Shown here piece by piece: positions 35,578 to 44,262 of a stretch of DNA of 64,000 nt (positions within the stretch are counted from its first letter, which is position 1; each line of letters begins with the position of its first letter). The translations under genes were made by a program, and so were the position numbers. This DNA is from an uncultured Erysipelotrichaceae bacterium (GTDB lineage: Bacteria; Bacillota_I; Bacilli_A; RFN20; CAG-826). Under the pieces are notes generated by a model. It was not told the DNA's origin and did not search any database. It saw only the letters and a list, made by a program, of their open reading frames with translations. The stretch spans positions 313,457-377,456 of the forward strand of contig OMWW01000001.1 of assembly GCA_900314865.1 (NCBI GenBank), read 5' to 3'.

Positions 35578-36915
35578 ATGGATATCAAAGTATATAACTC
35601 TTTAACAAATCAAATTGAAGACTTCAAAACTCTAAAAGAGAATGAAGTATCAATGTATGTCTGTGGACCTACAGTCTATAACTATCCTCATATTGGTAAT
35701 ATGAGACCAGTGGTAGTCTTTGACGTCTTCAGAAAATTTCTTTCCTATATTGGCTATAAAGTCACTTATGTCTCTAACTTTACTGATGTTGATGACAAGA
35801 TTATTAAAGAAGCCAAAAAAGAAGGTAAGAGTGAAAAAGAGCTAACTGAATTCTTTATTAATGAATTTAAAAAAGCCACTTTAGCTATTGGAAGTGATAT
35901 TCCTTCTATTACTCCTAAAGTGACTGAATATATTGAAAAGATTATTTCTTATGTTGATAATCTAGTCAAAATTGGAGCAGCCTACATAGTAGATGGTGAT
36001 GTTTATTTTAGAGTGTCCAAGATTAAAGATTATGGCGCTCTTTCTGGAATCAACGTAGAAGATCTTAAAGTAGGCGCCAGAATTGAAGAGAATAGTCAAA
36101 AAGAATCTCCTCTTGATTTTGCTTTATGGAAGAAAACAAGTGAAGGAATCAACTGGCCATCTCCTTGGGGAAATGGTAGACCAGGATGGCACACGGAATG
36201 CTGTGTGATGATTGATACAATCTTCCCAAGTCATTATATCGATGTCCATGGTGGTGGCTATGATTTGAAATTCCCACATCACGAAAATGAAATAGCACAA
36301 AGCGAAGCCACTCACGGCAATAAAATAGCTAAATATTGGATGCATAATGCATTTATCAATTTTGGTAATGAAAAGATGTCTAAGAGTTTAGGCAATGTCG
36401 TTTATGCAAAAGACATGATTGAAAAATACGGTGGAGCAGTTACTAGACTCGTTATTCTTAACGCTCACTATCGTCAACCTGTTAATTTCACTGATGAAAC
36501 CGTTAACGCTGCTATTCAAGAAGTTAACAAGATGCAAATGGTGGTCCGTCAACTAGCTTTAAAACTTCAAACTGGACCAGTAAATATCGATGAAGGTAAA
36601 CCAACCTACATCGAACCATTCTTACTCTCTTTAGCGGACGACCTTAATACCGCTAACGCTTTAACTGAAGTTTATAATTTAATCAAGCTTGCTAACCAAG
36701 AGATCAGGGTTAGAGATATTAACTATATAAAGGTTAATGATATCTTTAAATCATTAATGGATATGCTTGGTGTTTTAGGTCTTGATATTCCATATGTAAA
36801 AATGGATGAAAAGGATAAAAATCTCTACAAAAACTATTTAATTAGTAAAGAAAATAAAGATTTTGCAGAGTCTGATAGATTACGTCAGGAGCTCATTTCT
36901 AAAGGAATAATGTAG
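35578..36915 (+). CDS. cysS: Cysteinyl-tRNA synthetase
   Basis: 445 aa class I synthetase. CGPTVYNYPHIGNMRP (HIGH-type motif and first zinc Cys), WPSPWGNGRPGWHTECCVM (zinc/substrate Cys), KFPHHENEIAQSEA, and KMSKSLGN. Full length. No Shine-Dalgarno; predicted leaderless start. Followed by rlmB and a SigH-like gene, the same order as in Bacillus (there with two extra genes, mrnC and yacP, in between). Confidence 0.97.
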   Translation: MDIKVYNSLTNQIEDFKTLKENEVSMYVCGPTVYNYPHIGNMRPVVVFDVFRKFLSYIGYKVTYVSNFTDVDDKIIKEAKKEGKSEKELTEFFINEFKKATLAIGSDIPSITPKVTEYIEKIISYVDNLVKIGAAYIVDGDVYFRVSKIKDYGALSGINVEDLKVGARIEENSQKESPLDFALWKKTSEGINWPSPWGNGRPGWHTECCVMIDTIFPSHYIDVHGGGYDLKFPHHENEIAQSEATHGNKIAKYWMHNAFINFGNEKMSKSLGNVVYAKDMIEKYGGAVTRLVILNAHYRQPVNFTDETVNAAIQEVNKMQMVVRQLALKLQTGPVNIDEGKPTYIEPFLLSLADDLNTANALTEVYNLIKLANQEIRVRDINYIKVNDIFKSLMDMLGVLGLDIPYVKMDEKDKNLYKNYLISKENKDFAESDRLRQELISKGIM

Positions 36916-36928
36916 AGGGTTTACGTCA

Positions 36929-37648
36929 ATGAAAAATGAAAACTCTAACATTATTTATGGAAGGAATCCTGTTAAGGAAGCCTTAAGAGCTGGACGTGTA
37001 TTAAAGGTTTATGTCGCTAGTGGTTTTTCTGATAAAGAAATTAACCCTCTTTTTGAGCAATATAAACCATATATTAAAGTCATCTCAAATAACGAATTAC
37101 TTCAAAAAGCAAATGGTGGGGTTCATCAAGGGATTGTTGCTGAAGTCAAACCTTATGAATATCTTGATTTAGATGAAATTATTAGAAGAAGTCGAAAACA
37201 AGAAGTCCCTGTAATCGTTATATTAGATGGAATTAATGATACACATAACCTTGGCGCAATCTTACGTTGTTGTGATGTGTTTAATGTTAGTGGTGTTCTT
37301 TTACCAAAACATAATTCCGTACAACTCAATTCGACTGTAGCTAAAAGTAGTGCTGGAGCGATCAATTATGTTCCTGTCGCTCAAATTGGTTCCATCAATC
37401 AAACACTTCAAAAATTAAAGGATAATGGTTTTTGGATTGTCTCCACTGATGGAAGTGCGAAAATTAGTTACACCGATATCAAGTATGATTTCCCAGTCGC
37501 TTTAGTGATTGGAAGCGAAGGTAAAGGAGTTTCTCCTCTTGTTGTTAAGAATTCTGACTATGTTATCAAGATTCCTCAATATGGACATGTCAATTCTTTA
37601 AATGCTTCAGTAGCAACAGGTATCCTTTTGTCTAGAATTAGAAGCTAA
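36929..37648 (+). CDS. rlmB: 23S rRNA 2'-O-ribose methyltransferase (TrmH/SpoU family)
   Basis: 239 aa. N-terminal substrate-binding domain (NIIYGRNPVKEALRAGRVLKVYV), then the SPOUT knot motifs: LDGINDTHNLGAILRCCDVF, GSEGKGVSPL, NSLNASVATGILLSRI. By family and position (cysS-rlmB-sigH) it probably methylates G2251 of 23S rRNA; other TrmH-type targets cannot be excluded. AGAGGG lies before the start, 13 nt after cysS. Confidence 0.93.
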   Translation: MKNENSNIIYGRNPVKEALRAGRVLKVYVASGFSDKEINPLFEQYKPYIKVISNNELLQKANGGVHQGIVAEVKPYEYLDLDEIIRRSRKQEVPVIVILDGINDTHNLGAILRCCDVFNVSGVLLPKHNSVQLNSTVAKSSAGAINYVPVAQIGSINQTLQKLKDNGFWIVSTDGSAKISYTDIKYDFPVALVIGSEGKGVSPLVVKNSDYVIKIPQYGHVNSLNASVATGILLSRIRS

Positions 37649-37686
37649 CTTAGTAGGTTCTTCTTCCATAATAGGAAGGAGTTCCC

Positions 37687-38299
37687 ATGAATAATAAATT
37701 CGTAAACGTCCCTGACGAAGATTTAATTCGCCCATTTTTAGAAGGGAATACGGAAGTCGTCCACGAACTCGTGAGACGATATCGAAAAAAAATCAGCGGG
37801 TTTGGCTAACAAGATATTTATTCGATATCACGACATTAGTCATATTGAAAAGCCAGATTTAGTTGAAATAGGCTTATATGCCTTTATGGTAGCGGTGAGG
37901 AAATTTAATTTTAAAGGTTCCTTTAGTGCTTATTGGTATGTAATCGCCAATAACGAGATGACGGAGGCTGCATATAAAGAGTCTTTATATCTTTCTAGTA
38001 AAGATCATAGAGAAAGTGTATGTGATAGTGACTATGCGGATATCTCTATGCTTTCAAGTAGTGAGCAATACCATGATCATGTTAGCGATACTCTCGCCAT
38101 TGATGAAGTCATTGATTTTCTGAATAATCCGAAAAACAAGATTTCTCAAAGGGATGTCGCTATTTTTCTTTATTACATCTCTTCTTGTAGTTATCAACAA
38201 ACCGCGAATAATTTTGGTACTTCATATGCTTATGTATATGAGAAAGTAAGAAAGATACGGAAGAAAATCACAAATATTTTGTATAAATCTAAAGATTAA
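37687..38299 (+). CDS. Sigma-70 family factor, SigH-like, split by a one-base frameshift
   Basis: An ATG at 37687 with a strong AAGGAG opens a frame (MNNKFVNVPDEDLIRPFLEG, then NTEVVHELVRRYRKK) that matches the start of sigma region 2 but stops at 37807-37809. The rest of the factor continues one base over, from about 37793 to 38299 (SAGLANKIFIRYHDISHIEK, DLVEIGLYAFMVAVRKF, region 2 core; C-terminal KISQRDVAIFLYYISSCSYQ with a region 4 helix-turn-helix). The join is a run of eight A (37785-37792): one A fewer would give a single ORF of about 203 aa. Position after rlmB supports a SigH orthologue. It may be a sequencing error, a broken gene, or expression by transcriptional slippage or recoding. 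Confidence 0.8.
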
Positions 38300-38312
38300 T
38301 CAAAATATCGTG

Positions 38313-38325
38313 TATAATATTCCGC
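38313..38325 (+). promoter_or_regulatory. -10 element giving a leaderless ecfA1 transcript
   Basis: TATAAT at 38313-38318, then exactly 7 nt to the ATG at 38326. No Shine-Dalgarno. Third example of TATAAT-N7-ATG in the window. Confidence 0.55.
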
Positions 38326-39147
38326 ATGACATCTGTTGAGATTAAAGAACTTGTATTTTCATATAATGATGGAACCCCAATTTTACAAGGTTTAAACCTT
38401 AAAATTGAAAAAGGGGAATATATCTCTATTGTTGGACATAACGGTAGTGGTAAATCCACATTAGCGAAATTAATTGATGGCTTATTACCTTTTGATAAGG
38501 GAAGTATCATTGTTGATGGAGAAGAATTAAACAAGAAGAATCTTCAATCGATCAGAACAAAAATTGCGATTGTCTTCCAAAACCCTGATAACCAATTTAT
38601 TGGGGCTACAGTGGAAGATGATATTGCCTTCTCTTTAGAGAACATGAATGTCCCTCGAGACATTATGCTTAAAGAAGTAAAAGAATATGCTTCTAAAGTA
38701 GGAATGTTTGATTTTTTAAATAAAGAACCAAGTTATCTATCTGGTGGACAAAAACAAAGAGTGGCAATCGCTACCGCGCTTATTAGAAAACCACAAATAT
38801 TAATATTGGATGAAGCAACTAGCATGCTTGACCCAAATGGTAAGAGTGAGATTCTCTCTTTAGTAAGGAGAATGAAAGAAGAGAATCCGGATCTCACCAT
38901 TATCTCAATTACTCATGACATCGAAGAAGCATATTTAAGCGATAGAATCGCTCTTCTTTCCGATGGGCAAATTGTTTTACTCTGCAAACCAAATGAACTA
39001 TTCAAAAATAGAGACATCATTGAGAAATATAATCTTGATGTTCCTTTCATCATTGATTTGAAAAAAGAGCTGAGTTCTTTAGGGTTTAAGGTTGATGATA
39101 AAGACTCTTTAGAAGAAATAGGAGAGATGATATGGCGATCAAAATAA
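38326..39147 (+). CDS. ecfA1: Energy-coupling factor transporter ATPase EcfA1
   Basis: 273 aa. Walker A GHNGSGKST, Q-loop FQNPDNQF, signature LSGGQKQR, Walker B ILILDEAT, switch His in SITHD. One of the two ATPases of the shared ECF module that powers uptake of vitamins (riboflavin, biotin, folate and others) with separate S components, none of which is in the window. Leaderless start predicted; the end overlaps ecfA2 by 16 nt. Confidence 0.95.
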   Translation: MTSVEIKELVFSYNDGTPILQGLNLKIEKGEYISIVGHNGSGKSTLAKLIDGLLPFDKGSIIVDGEELNKKNLQSIRTKIAIVFQNPDNQFIGATVEDDIAFSLENMNVPRDIMLKEVKEYASKVGMFDFLNKEPSYLSGGQKQRVAIATALIRKPQILILDEATSMLDPNGKSEILSLVRRMKEENPDLTIISITHDIEEAYLSDRIALLSDGQIVLLCKPNELFKNRDIIEKYNLDVPFIIDLKKELSSLGFKVDDKDSLEEIGEMIWRSK

Positions 39148-39980
39148 AGCATCTCTCTTATACCTACTTTAAAAAGACACCTAATGAAACAGAAGCTCTT
39201 CATGATGTTTCTTTTGAAATACCTGAAGGTAAAATCACTACGATTGTTGGTCATACGGGAAGTGGTAAATCCACACTTATTCAAACATTCAATGGTTTAA
39301 TTGCCCCTACCAGTGGTTCTATTGAAATTGCTGGCTTTGAAATAACATCAAATTTAAAGAAACTGAAGAAAATCAAAGAATTGCGTAAACATGTTTCTAT
39401 TGTTTTCCAATTCCCGGAATATCAACTCTTTGAAGAAACTGTAGAAAAAGATGTCGCCTTTGGCTTAAAGAATTATGGTTATAAACTAGAAGATGCTTTG
39501 AAAGAAGCACATAAAGCTTTAGAAAAAGTTGGTATTGATGAATCTTTCTATAAACGTTCTCCCTTTGAACTATCTGGAGGAGAAAAAAGAAGAGTGGCGA
39601 TCGCGGGTATTATCGCGATTAATCCAGAAATCCTTATTTTAGATGAACCTACTGCGGGATTAGACCCTAAGGGTAGTAAAGTCATTCTTGAACTCATCAA
39701 AGATTTAAATAAACAAGGTAAGACCATCATTATCGTTACTCACGATATGAATATCGTTTTAAATCATAGTGATAATGTAGTGGTATTAAATGAAGGAAAA
39801 CTAAGTTTTAGTGGTACACCTAATGAACTATTCTTACAGGATGTATCCTCTTACTCAATCGATATTCCAGAATTATTCAAGTTCGCTCTTATGTTAAAAG
39901 AACATGGAGTGGATTTAGATATTAGCAAAATCAAAAACATAAATGACTTAATCGGTCAGCTAAGGAGAAAAGATGAATAA
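39132..39980 (+). CDS. ecfA2: Energy-coupling factor transporter ATPase EcfA2
   Basis: 282 aa. Walker A GHTGSGKST, FQFPEYQLFEETV (the EcfA2-type Q-loop), LSGGEKRRVAIAG, ILILDEPTAGLDP, VTHDM. Dimerises with EcfA1. GGAGAG just upstream inside ecfA1; overlaps ecfT by 8 nt, so the three genes are translationally coupled. Confidence 0.96.
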   Translation: MAIKIKHLSYTYFKKTPNETEALHDVSFEIPEGKITTIVGHTGSGKSTLIQTFNGLIAPTSGSIEIAGFEITSNLKKLKKIKELRKHVSIVFQFPEYQLFEETVEKDVAFGLKNYGYKLEDALKEAHKALEKVGIDESFYKRSPFELSGGEKRRVAIAGIIAINPEILILDEPTAGLDPKGSKVILELIKDLNKQGKTIIIVTHDMNIVLNHSDNVVVLNEGKLSFSGTPNELFLQDVSSYSIDIPELFKFALMLKEHGVDLDISKIKNINDLIGQLRRKDE

Positions 39981-40857
39981 CTTAACCTTTGGCCGATATG
40001 TCCCATATGATACCTGTGTTCATCGTCTTGATCCAAGAAACAAGATTTTTTTGATGGTCCTATTTTTAGTGTCCATCTTCTTTAGAGTTTCAACTTGGTC
40101 CACCGCGTTAATTCTTACTGGTTTCCAATTTGGAATTTTATTGATGATTCTCTTTTTATCTCACGTAAGTCTTAAACAATTAATCAAAAGCTTAAGTGCG
40201 TTGTGGATATTAATACTCTTCTTAATGATTATTTATATTTTCATCCCTAATCCAGCGTATAACCCAATCCATATTGCATTTCATATAGGAAGTTATCCGG
40301 TTAATTATGACGCTTTTGTGCAAGCTGGATATATCATTTTCCGTCTTATTATGATGATCATGTTAACCATGATACTTACAAGCACTACAAAACCTATGGA
40401 TTTAACCTATGCAATTGAATGGTACCTCACTCCTTTGAAGGTTGTTAAGTTCCCAAGTCACATTGTAGCGATGACTTTAAGTATTGCCTTACGTTTTATT
40501 CCTACTTTATTAGATGAAACTCAACGAATTATGAAGGCTCAATCCTCTCGTGGTGTTGATTTTAATCATGGTGGTCTAATTAGAAGAGTTAGAGCCCTTA
40601 TTTCTTTAGTGATTCCTCTATTTGTATCTGCAATTTCTCGTAGTGAAGAATTATCTAACGCCATGGAGGCTAGAGGCTATGATCCATATGGGAAACGAAG
40701 TAGATATCGTATCTTACGTTTCCATTTCTCTGATATCGTTGCATTCTTATTCGTTGGTGGCGTTTTTGGGGCGATGTTAGCGTTCCTGATATTAGATAAG
40801 AATTATATGAAAGTGGACTTCATTTTCTGGATTTTCCACGCAAATCCGTTATTTTAG
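39973..40857 (+). CDS. ecfT: Energy-coupling factor transporter transmembrane protein EcfT
   Basis: 294 aa, about five to six membrane segments and the two coupling-helix motifs with Arg-Gly (QSSRGVDF, MEARGYDP) that contact the ATPases. Start FGRYVPYDTCVHRLDPRNKI is typical. AAGGAG lies at the end of ecfA2. Completes the ECF module; truA follows as in many Bacilli. Confidence 0.95.
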   Translation: MNNLTFGRYVPYDTCVHRLDPRNKIFLMVLFLVSIFFRVSTWSTALILTGFQFGILLMILFLSHVSLKQLIKSLSALWILILFLMIIYIFIPNPAYNPIHIAFHIGSYPVNYDAFVQAGYIIFRLIMMIMLTMILTSTTKPMDLTYAIEWYLTPLKVVKFPSHIVAMTLSIALRFIPTLLDETQRIMKAQSSRGVDFNHGGLIRRVRALISLVIPLFVSAISRSEELSNAMEARGYDPYGKRSRYRILRFHFSDIVAFLFVGGVFGAMLAFLILDKNYMKVDFIFWIFHANPLF

Positions 40858-40866
40858 GTGAGAATT

Positions 40867-41601
40867 ATGAGAATTTTTGCAAGTGTTTGTTATAAAGGTA
40901 CAAATTACTTTGGCTGGCAAAAACAACCAAATGTGATTTCCGTTCAAGAAGTGATTGAGAGCAAATTATCTCAATATTTTAATCGCCCAATTGTTATTTA
41001 TGGAGCTGGTAGAACTGATGCAGGAGTTCACGCCTTTGGACAAAAATTTCACTTTGATATTGATAAGGATGAAATCGATTTAGATAGACTCCTTTATTCC
41101 ATCAATATGATGCTTCCAAATGACATCAAAATTGAAGATTTCCAAATGGTGGAAGACGATTTCCATGCGAGATACTCCGCAAAAAGCAAAATCTATAGTT
41201 ATACGATTCTTCAAGACTCAAAAGATCCATTTTTATATGATACCGCGTATCTTCATCCTATTAAAATTGACGCCGTTGAGCTTCAAGAAGTATTAACCCA
41301 CTTTATTGGTGTGCATAACTTTAAGAATTTCACCTCAAAAGAGGAAGATGATGATAATTTTGTTAGAGAAATATATGATATTGTGGTTTCTGAGAATAGA
41401 GATTTAATCTATATCACTCTTAGAGGTAATGGCTTCATGCGTTATATGATTAGATTTATTATTGGAACCGCGCTTCAAGTCGTGGATAAAAAACTTGACG
41501 TCAGTAAGATAGATGAATTACTTGATGAGAATAGTCCTAGAGAAATTGCTAACTACAAAGCACCTGCTTCTGGACTTACTCTCATTGATGTTGAATATTA
41601 A
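40867..41601 (+). CDS. truA: tRNA pseudouridine synthase A
   Basis: 244 aa. MRIFASVCYKGTNYFGWQKQP start, catalytic Asp in GAGRTDAGVHAFGQ, FHARYSAKSKIYSY, GNGFMRYMIRFIIG. Makes pseudouridine 38-40 in tRNA. A GTG at 40858 is possible, but the ATG at 40867 has AGGTGAG at a good distance and gives the family N-terminus. Confidence 0.96.
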   Translation: MRIFASVCYKGTNYFGWQKQPNVISVQEVIESKLSQYFNRPIVIYGAGRTDAGVHAFGQKFHFDIDKDEIDLDRLLYSINMMLPNDIKIEDFQMVEDDFHARYSAKSKIYSYTILQDSKDPFLYDTAYLHPIKIDAVELQEVLTHFIGVHNFKNFTSKEEDDDNFVREIYDIVVSENRDLIYITLRGNGFMRYMIRFIIGTALQVVDKKLDVSKIDELLDENSPREIANYKAPASGLTLIDVEY

Positions 41602-41624
41602 ATATTTTCTTAATAAATATTGTG

Positions 41625-41633
41625 TGATATTAT
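41625..41633 (+). promoter_or_regulatory. Extended -10 promoter of the YebC-type gene
   Basis: TGA-TATTAT with the -10 at 41628-41633, about 27 nt before the ATG at 41661. The -35 is weak, as at the other extended -10 promoters here. Confidence 0.45.
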
Positions 41634-41660
41634 TTTTCGGGAAAAAGAAGGTGTATTTAT

Positions 41661-42365
41661 ATGGGTAGAGCACACGAAGTTAGAGCAAAAGCGATGGCAG
41701 CCACTGCTGCTGCTAGAAGCGCATTATTTATGAGAGCCAGTAAAGAAATTTATATGGCGGCTAAAAGTGGAGTCCCAGATCCAGATAGTAACCTCGCGTT
41801 ACGTTCTGCAATTGAAAAATGGAAGGGACAACACGTTACTAAAGATGTTATTGAAAGAGCGATTCAAAAGGCAAAAGGTGGATCTGCTGAATCTTATGAA
41901 GAAGGTAGATATGAAGCTTTTGGTCCAGGTGGAAGCTTATTCATTATTGATACTTTAACTGATAACACCAATCGTGCTTTAGTTGAAGTTCGTACCGCAG
42001 TTACTAAAAAAGGTGGTCACTTAGGTTCTACAATCTTTAACTTCACTGAAACTGGTGTCTTTGATTTCAAAGGTGAAAATAGAGATGAAGTTGAAGAAAA
42101 TCTTATCTTAGGTGATGTCGATGTTAGAGAAGTCACTTGTGAAGATGGTGAAATCGAAGTCTTAGTCGCTCCTGAAGCATTCTCCGCTGCTAGAGAAGTT
42201 TTAGCGGGTATGGGTATTAGTGAATTTGACACTGCAGAAATTACATTCTTAGCAAATGATCCAGTGGAAATCACTGATCCAGAAGACTTAAGAAAATTTA
42301 ATGAACTTTGTGAAATGCTTGATGAACTTCAAGATGTCCAAAACGTCTATCACAACGTTAAATAA
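41661..42365 (+). CDS. YebC/PmpR family protein (TACO1-like)
   Basis: 234 aa. MGRAHEVRAKAMAATAAARSALFMRASKEIYMAAKSGVPDPDSNLALRSAIEKWKG-type start, KDVIERAIQKAKGG, YEAFGPGG, DNTNRALVEVRTAVTKKGGHLG. The family was first described as DNA-binding regulators and is now also linked to translation of difficult sequences such as proline stretches; both roles remain possible. AAGGTG upstream. Monocistronic, followed by a strong terminator. Confidence 0.93.
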   Translation: MGRAHEVRAKAMAATAAARSALFMRASKEIYMAAKSGVPDPDSNLALRSAIEKWKGQHVTKDVIERAIQKAKGGSAESYEEGRYEAFGPGGSLFIIDTLTDNTNRALVEVRTAVTKKGGHLGSTIFNFTETGVFDFKGENRDEVEENLILGDVDVREVTCEDGEIEVLVAPEAFSAAREVLAGMGISEFDTAEITFLANDPVEITDPEDLRKFNELCEMLDELQDVQNVYHNVK

Positions 42366-42380
42366 TTAATCAAAACATAT

Positions 42381-42412
42381 AAGCAATCGGGTATTAATGC
42401 CGGTTGCTTTTT
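42381..42412 (+). terminator. Terminator after the YebC-type gene
   Basis: Ten-pair stem AAGCAATCGG with CCGGTTGCTT (one T-G pair), 9-11-nt loop, TTTTT. Confidence 0.88.
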
Positions 42413-42433
42413 ATATACTTTATATATAGAAGC

Positions 42434-42523
42434 AAATATACACAAATATACACAAATATACACAATTGAGTTTGAAAATACACAAACTTGCACAAATATA
42501 CACAAACTTGCACAAATATACAC
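42434..42523 (+). repeat. Nine 10-bp units upstream of the AAA ATPase gene
   Basis: Units in unbroken 10-nt register: AAATATACAC at 42434, 42444, 42454, 42494 and 42514; AAACTTGCAC at 42484 and 42504; GAAAATACAC at 42474; one degenerate unit (AATTGAGTTT) at 42464. The second AAACTTGCAC contains the -35 (TTGCAC) of the downstream promoter. The spacing of about one helical turn would place every unit on the same DNA face, as expected for cooperative binding. Confidence 0.92.
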
Positions 42524-42536
42524 AATCGTATATAAT
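42508..42536 (+). promoter_or_regulatory. Promoter of the AAA ATPase gene, embedded in the repeats
   Basis: TTGCAC (42508-42513), 17-bp spacer, TATAAT (42531-42536). Immediately after, TAATTAC-GTT-GTAATTA (42533-42549) is a perfect inverted repeat overlapping the -10 and the transcription start region. Confidence 0.7.
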
Positions 42537-42562
42537 TACGTTGTAATTAGGAGGAAATGAAT

Positions 42563-43624
42563 ATGGAAAAAGTTAGCAACCCCTTCTCTTTAATGTATGG
42601 AAAAAGACCAAAACAAACTATTGAAAGAATGAATGATATGAATACAGTCATTGATGCTTTTACTTCTGATGATCCATCGAAAATGACATACCTCATCACT
42701 GGATTAAGAGGAACTGGTAAAACAGTACTTCTAAGAGAACTAGCAGAAAAGTTTGAAAGTATGGATGACTGGCTTGTTATTGATATCAATCCTCAATCAA
42801 ATATTCTTCAATCTTTTTCTGATAAATTGGATTTCTTATTTAAAAAGTACAAGTTTCCTTTTGATTGGACATTGACACTTAATTTAACAACTCTTTCTGT
42901 TTCATTATGCAAGGGAAAGGAAACTATTCGTAACCCTGAATTAATCGCTGAAAAATATGTTGAAAAAGCCGCTTCAAAAAATATGAAGATTTTAATCACT
43001 ATTGATGAAGTATCAAAAACTAATGACTTTAAGTTGTTTGTGAACTTCTATCAATCTATGATTGGCAAGAACTACCCAGTCTTTATGATTATGACTGGTA
43101 TTAGAAGTAACATTGATCAACTTATTTCTGATTCAGCGATGACCTTCTTATCTAGAAGTCCAAAACTTGAAATTGGACCTCTTAATAATCGAGACATTGT
43201 ATTTGAATATCGTTCAATTTTTAATATTGATTTAGATACCGCTACTGAGTTAGCTCTTCTTACTAAAGGGTACGCTTTTGCGTATCAAGTACTTGGGTAT
43301 CTTTTCTTTGAAAAGAAAGAGAAAGTTATTGATGAAAAGTTATTAGCGTTATATGACAAATATTTAGCGGATAATGGTTACAATACTTTCTGGAAAGAAT
43401 TAACAAGCGCTGAAAAAACTTTCTGTATCGCTCTAGCGGAATCTGAAACTCAAGAAGTAGAAGATGTTAGAAAACGTTCCAATATGAATATTAGTAACTT
43501 CAACAACTATAGAGCGAGACTTTTAAGGAAAGAAATCATTGTCGCTAAATCATATGGATATCTAGAATTCACGCTTCCAAGATTCAAAGAATTTGTCATG
43601 ATGGCGAAAGTGTTTGGTTACTAG
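42563..43624 (+). CDS. AAA ATPase with C-terminal winged-helix-like region
   Basis: 353 aa. P-loop YLITGLRGTGKTVLL (residues ~45-55), Walker B ILITIDEVSK, sensor-like FMIMTGIRSN, and a C-terminal helix-turn-helix-like part (LTSAEKTFCIALAESETQEV ... NFNNYRARLLRKEIIVAK). This is the architecture of the 'archaeal ATPase'/STAND-like family found in many bacteria; the substrate is unknown. AGGAGG is 8 nt before the ATG at 42563; the ATG at 42557 is too close (2 nt). The repeats upstream suggest autoregulation through the winged helix (inference). Confidence 0.88.
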   Translation: MEKVSNPFSLMYGKRPKQTIERMNDMNTVIDAFTSDDPSKMTYLITGLRGTGKTVLLRELAEKFESMDDWLVIDINPQSNILQSFSDKLDFLFKKYKFPFDWTLTLNLTTLSVSLCKGKETIRNPELIAEKYVEKAASKNMKILITIDEVSKTNDFKLFVNFYQSMIGKNYPVFMIMTGIRSNIDQLISDSAMTFLSRSPKLEIGPLNNRDIVFEYRSIFNIDLDTATELALLTKGYAFAYQVLGYLFFEKKEKVIDEKLLALYDKYLADNGYNTFWKELTSAEKTFCIALAESETQEVEDVRKRSNMNISNFNNYRARLLRKEIIVAKSYGYLEFTLPRFKEFVMMAKVFGY

Positions 43625-43640
43625 TCAATTCAAAATATAC

Positions 43641-43668
43641 AAGAACCCTTAAGGGTTCTTTTTCTTTT
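43641..43668 (+). terminator. Terminator of the AAA ATPase gene
   Basis: Self-complementary AAGAACCCTTAAGGGTTCTT followed by a T-rich tail. Confidence 0.88.
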
Positions 43669-43703
43669 CAACTCCTTTGATTTTTAAATAAATCAAATTT
43701 TTG

Positions 43704-43733
43704 TTGATAAAGAAAGGAGAAAAATAGTAATAT
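43704..43733 (+). promoter_or_regulatory. Promoter of rplM-rpsI
   Basis: TTGATA (43704-43709), 18-bp spacer, TAATAT (43728-43733). Predicted start near 43741. Confidence 0.55.
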
Positions 43734-43740
43734 TTTACTC

Positions 43741-43808
43741 GGCACAAGCCAAAAATAATGAAGTCCCCGGTAAGGAATAAGTTAGTTTGGTAAAGGAGGA
43801 TTAATTGT
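43741..43808 (+). promoter_or_regulatory. Leader of rplM, candidate L13 leader
   Basis: About 68 nt with a G/C-rich patch (GTCCCCGG) in an otherwise AT-rich gap, ending in AAGGAGG. L13 leaders that bind their product are known in Firmicutes; I infer the same here from position and size, not from a full match. Confidence 0.4.
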
Positions 43809-44249
43809 ATGCAACGTCAAACTACTATTGCAAAAGCAAATGAAATCCAAAGAAAATGGTATGTCGTTGATGCCACTGACAAACCATTAGGTAGATTAGT
43901 CTCCCAAGTTGCTCAAATTTTGACAGGAAAGGTGAAACCAACATGGACACCAAATGTTGACTGTGGTGATTATGTCATCATCATCAACGCTGAAAAAGTG
44001 AGCTTATCTGGAGATAAAATCCACAATAAAAAGTATTATAACGTGTCTGGCTATGATGGCGGTCTTAGAACAAGAACTGCGGGCACAATGCTCAAAGAAT
44101 TCCCATGTGAAATGATTGAGAGAAGTGTTCACGGTATGGTGCCAAAAGGACGCCTTGGAAGACAAATTGAAAAGAAATTATTTGTCTACGCTGGCCCAGA
44201 TCACAAGCACGAAGCTCAAAAACCAGAAGTTCTTGAGCTCAAATTCTAG
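43809..44249 (+). CDS. rplM: 50S ribosomal protein L13
   Basis: 146 aa. [66 protein letters not shown]. Early 50S assembly protein. AAGGAGG upstream; rpsI follows after 13 nt. Confidence 0.98.
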   Translation: MQRQTTIAKANEIQRKWYVVDATDKPLGRLVSQVAQILTGKVKPTWTPNVDCGDYVIIINAEKVSLSGDKIHNKKYYNVSGYDGGLRTRTAGTMLKEFPCEMIERSVHGMVPKGRLGRQIEKKLFVYAGPDHKHEAQKPEVLELKF

Positions 44250-44262
44250 GAGGAAATAGAAT

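Noticed and set aside
42434-42523. CRISPR array
   Set aside because: The 10-nt units are contiguous without unique spacers and no cas gene is near. It is an operator-like array over a promoter.
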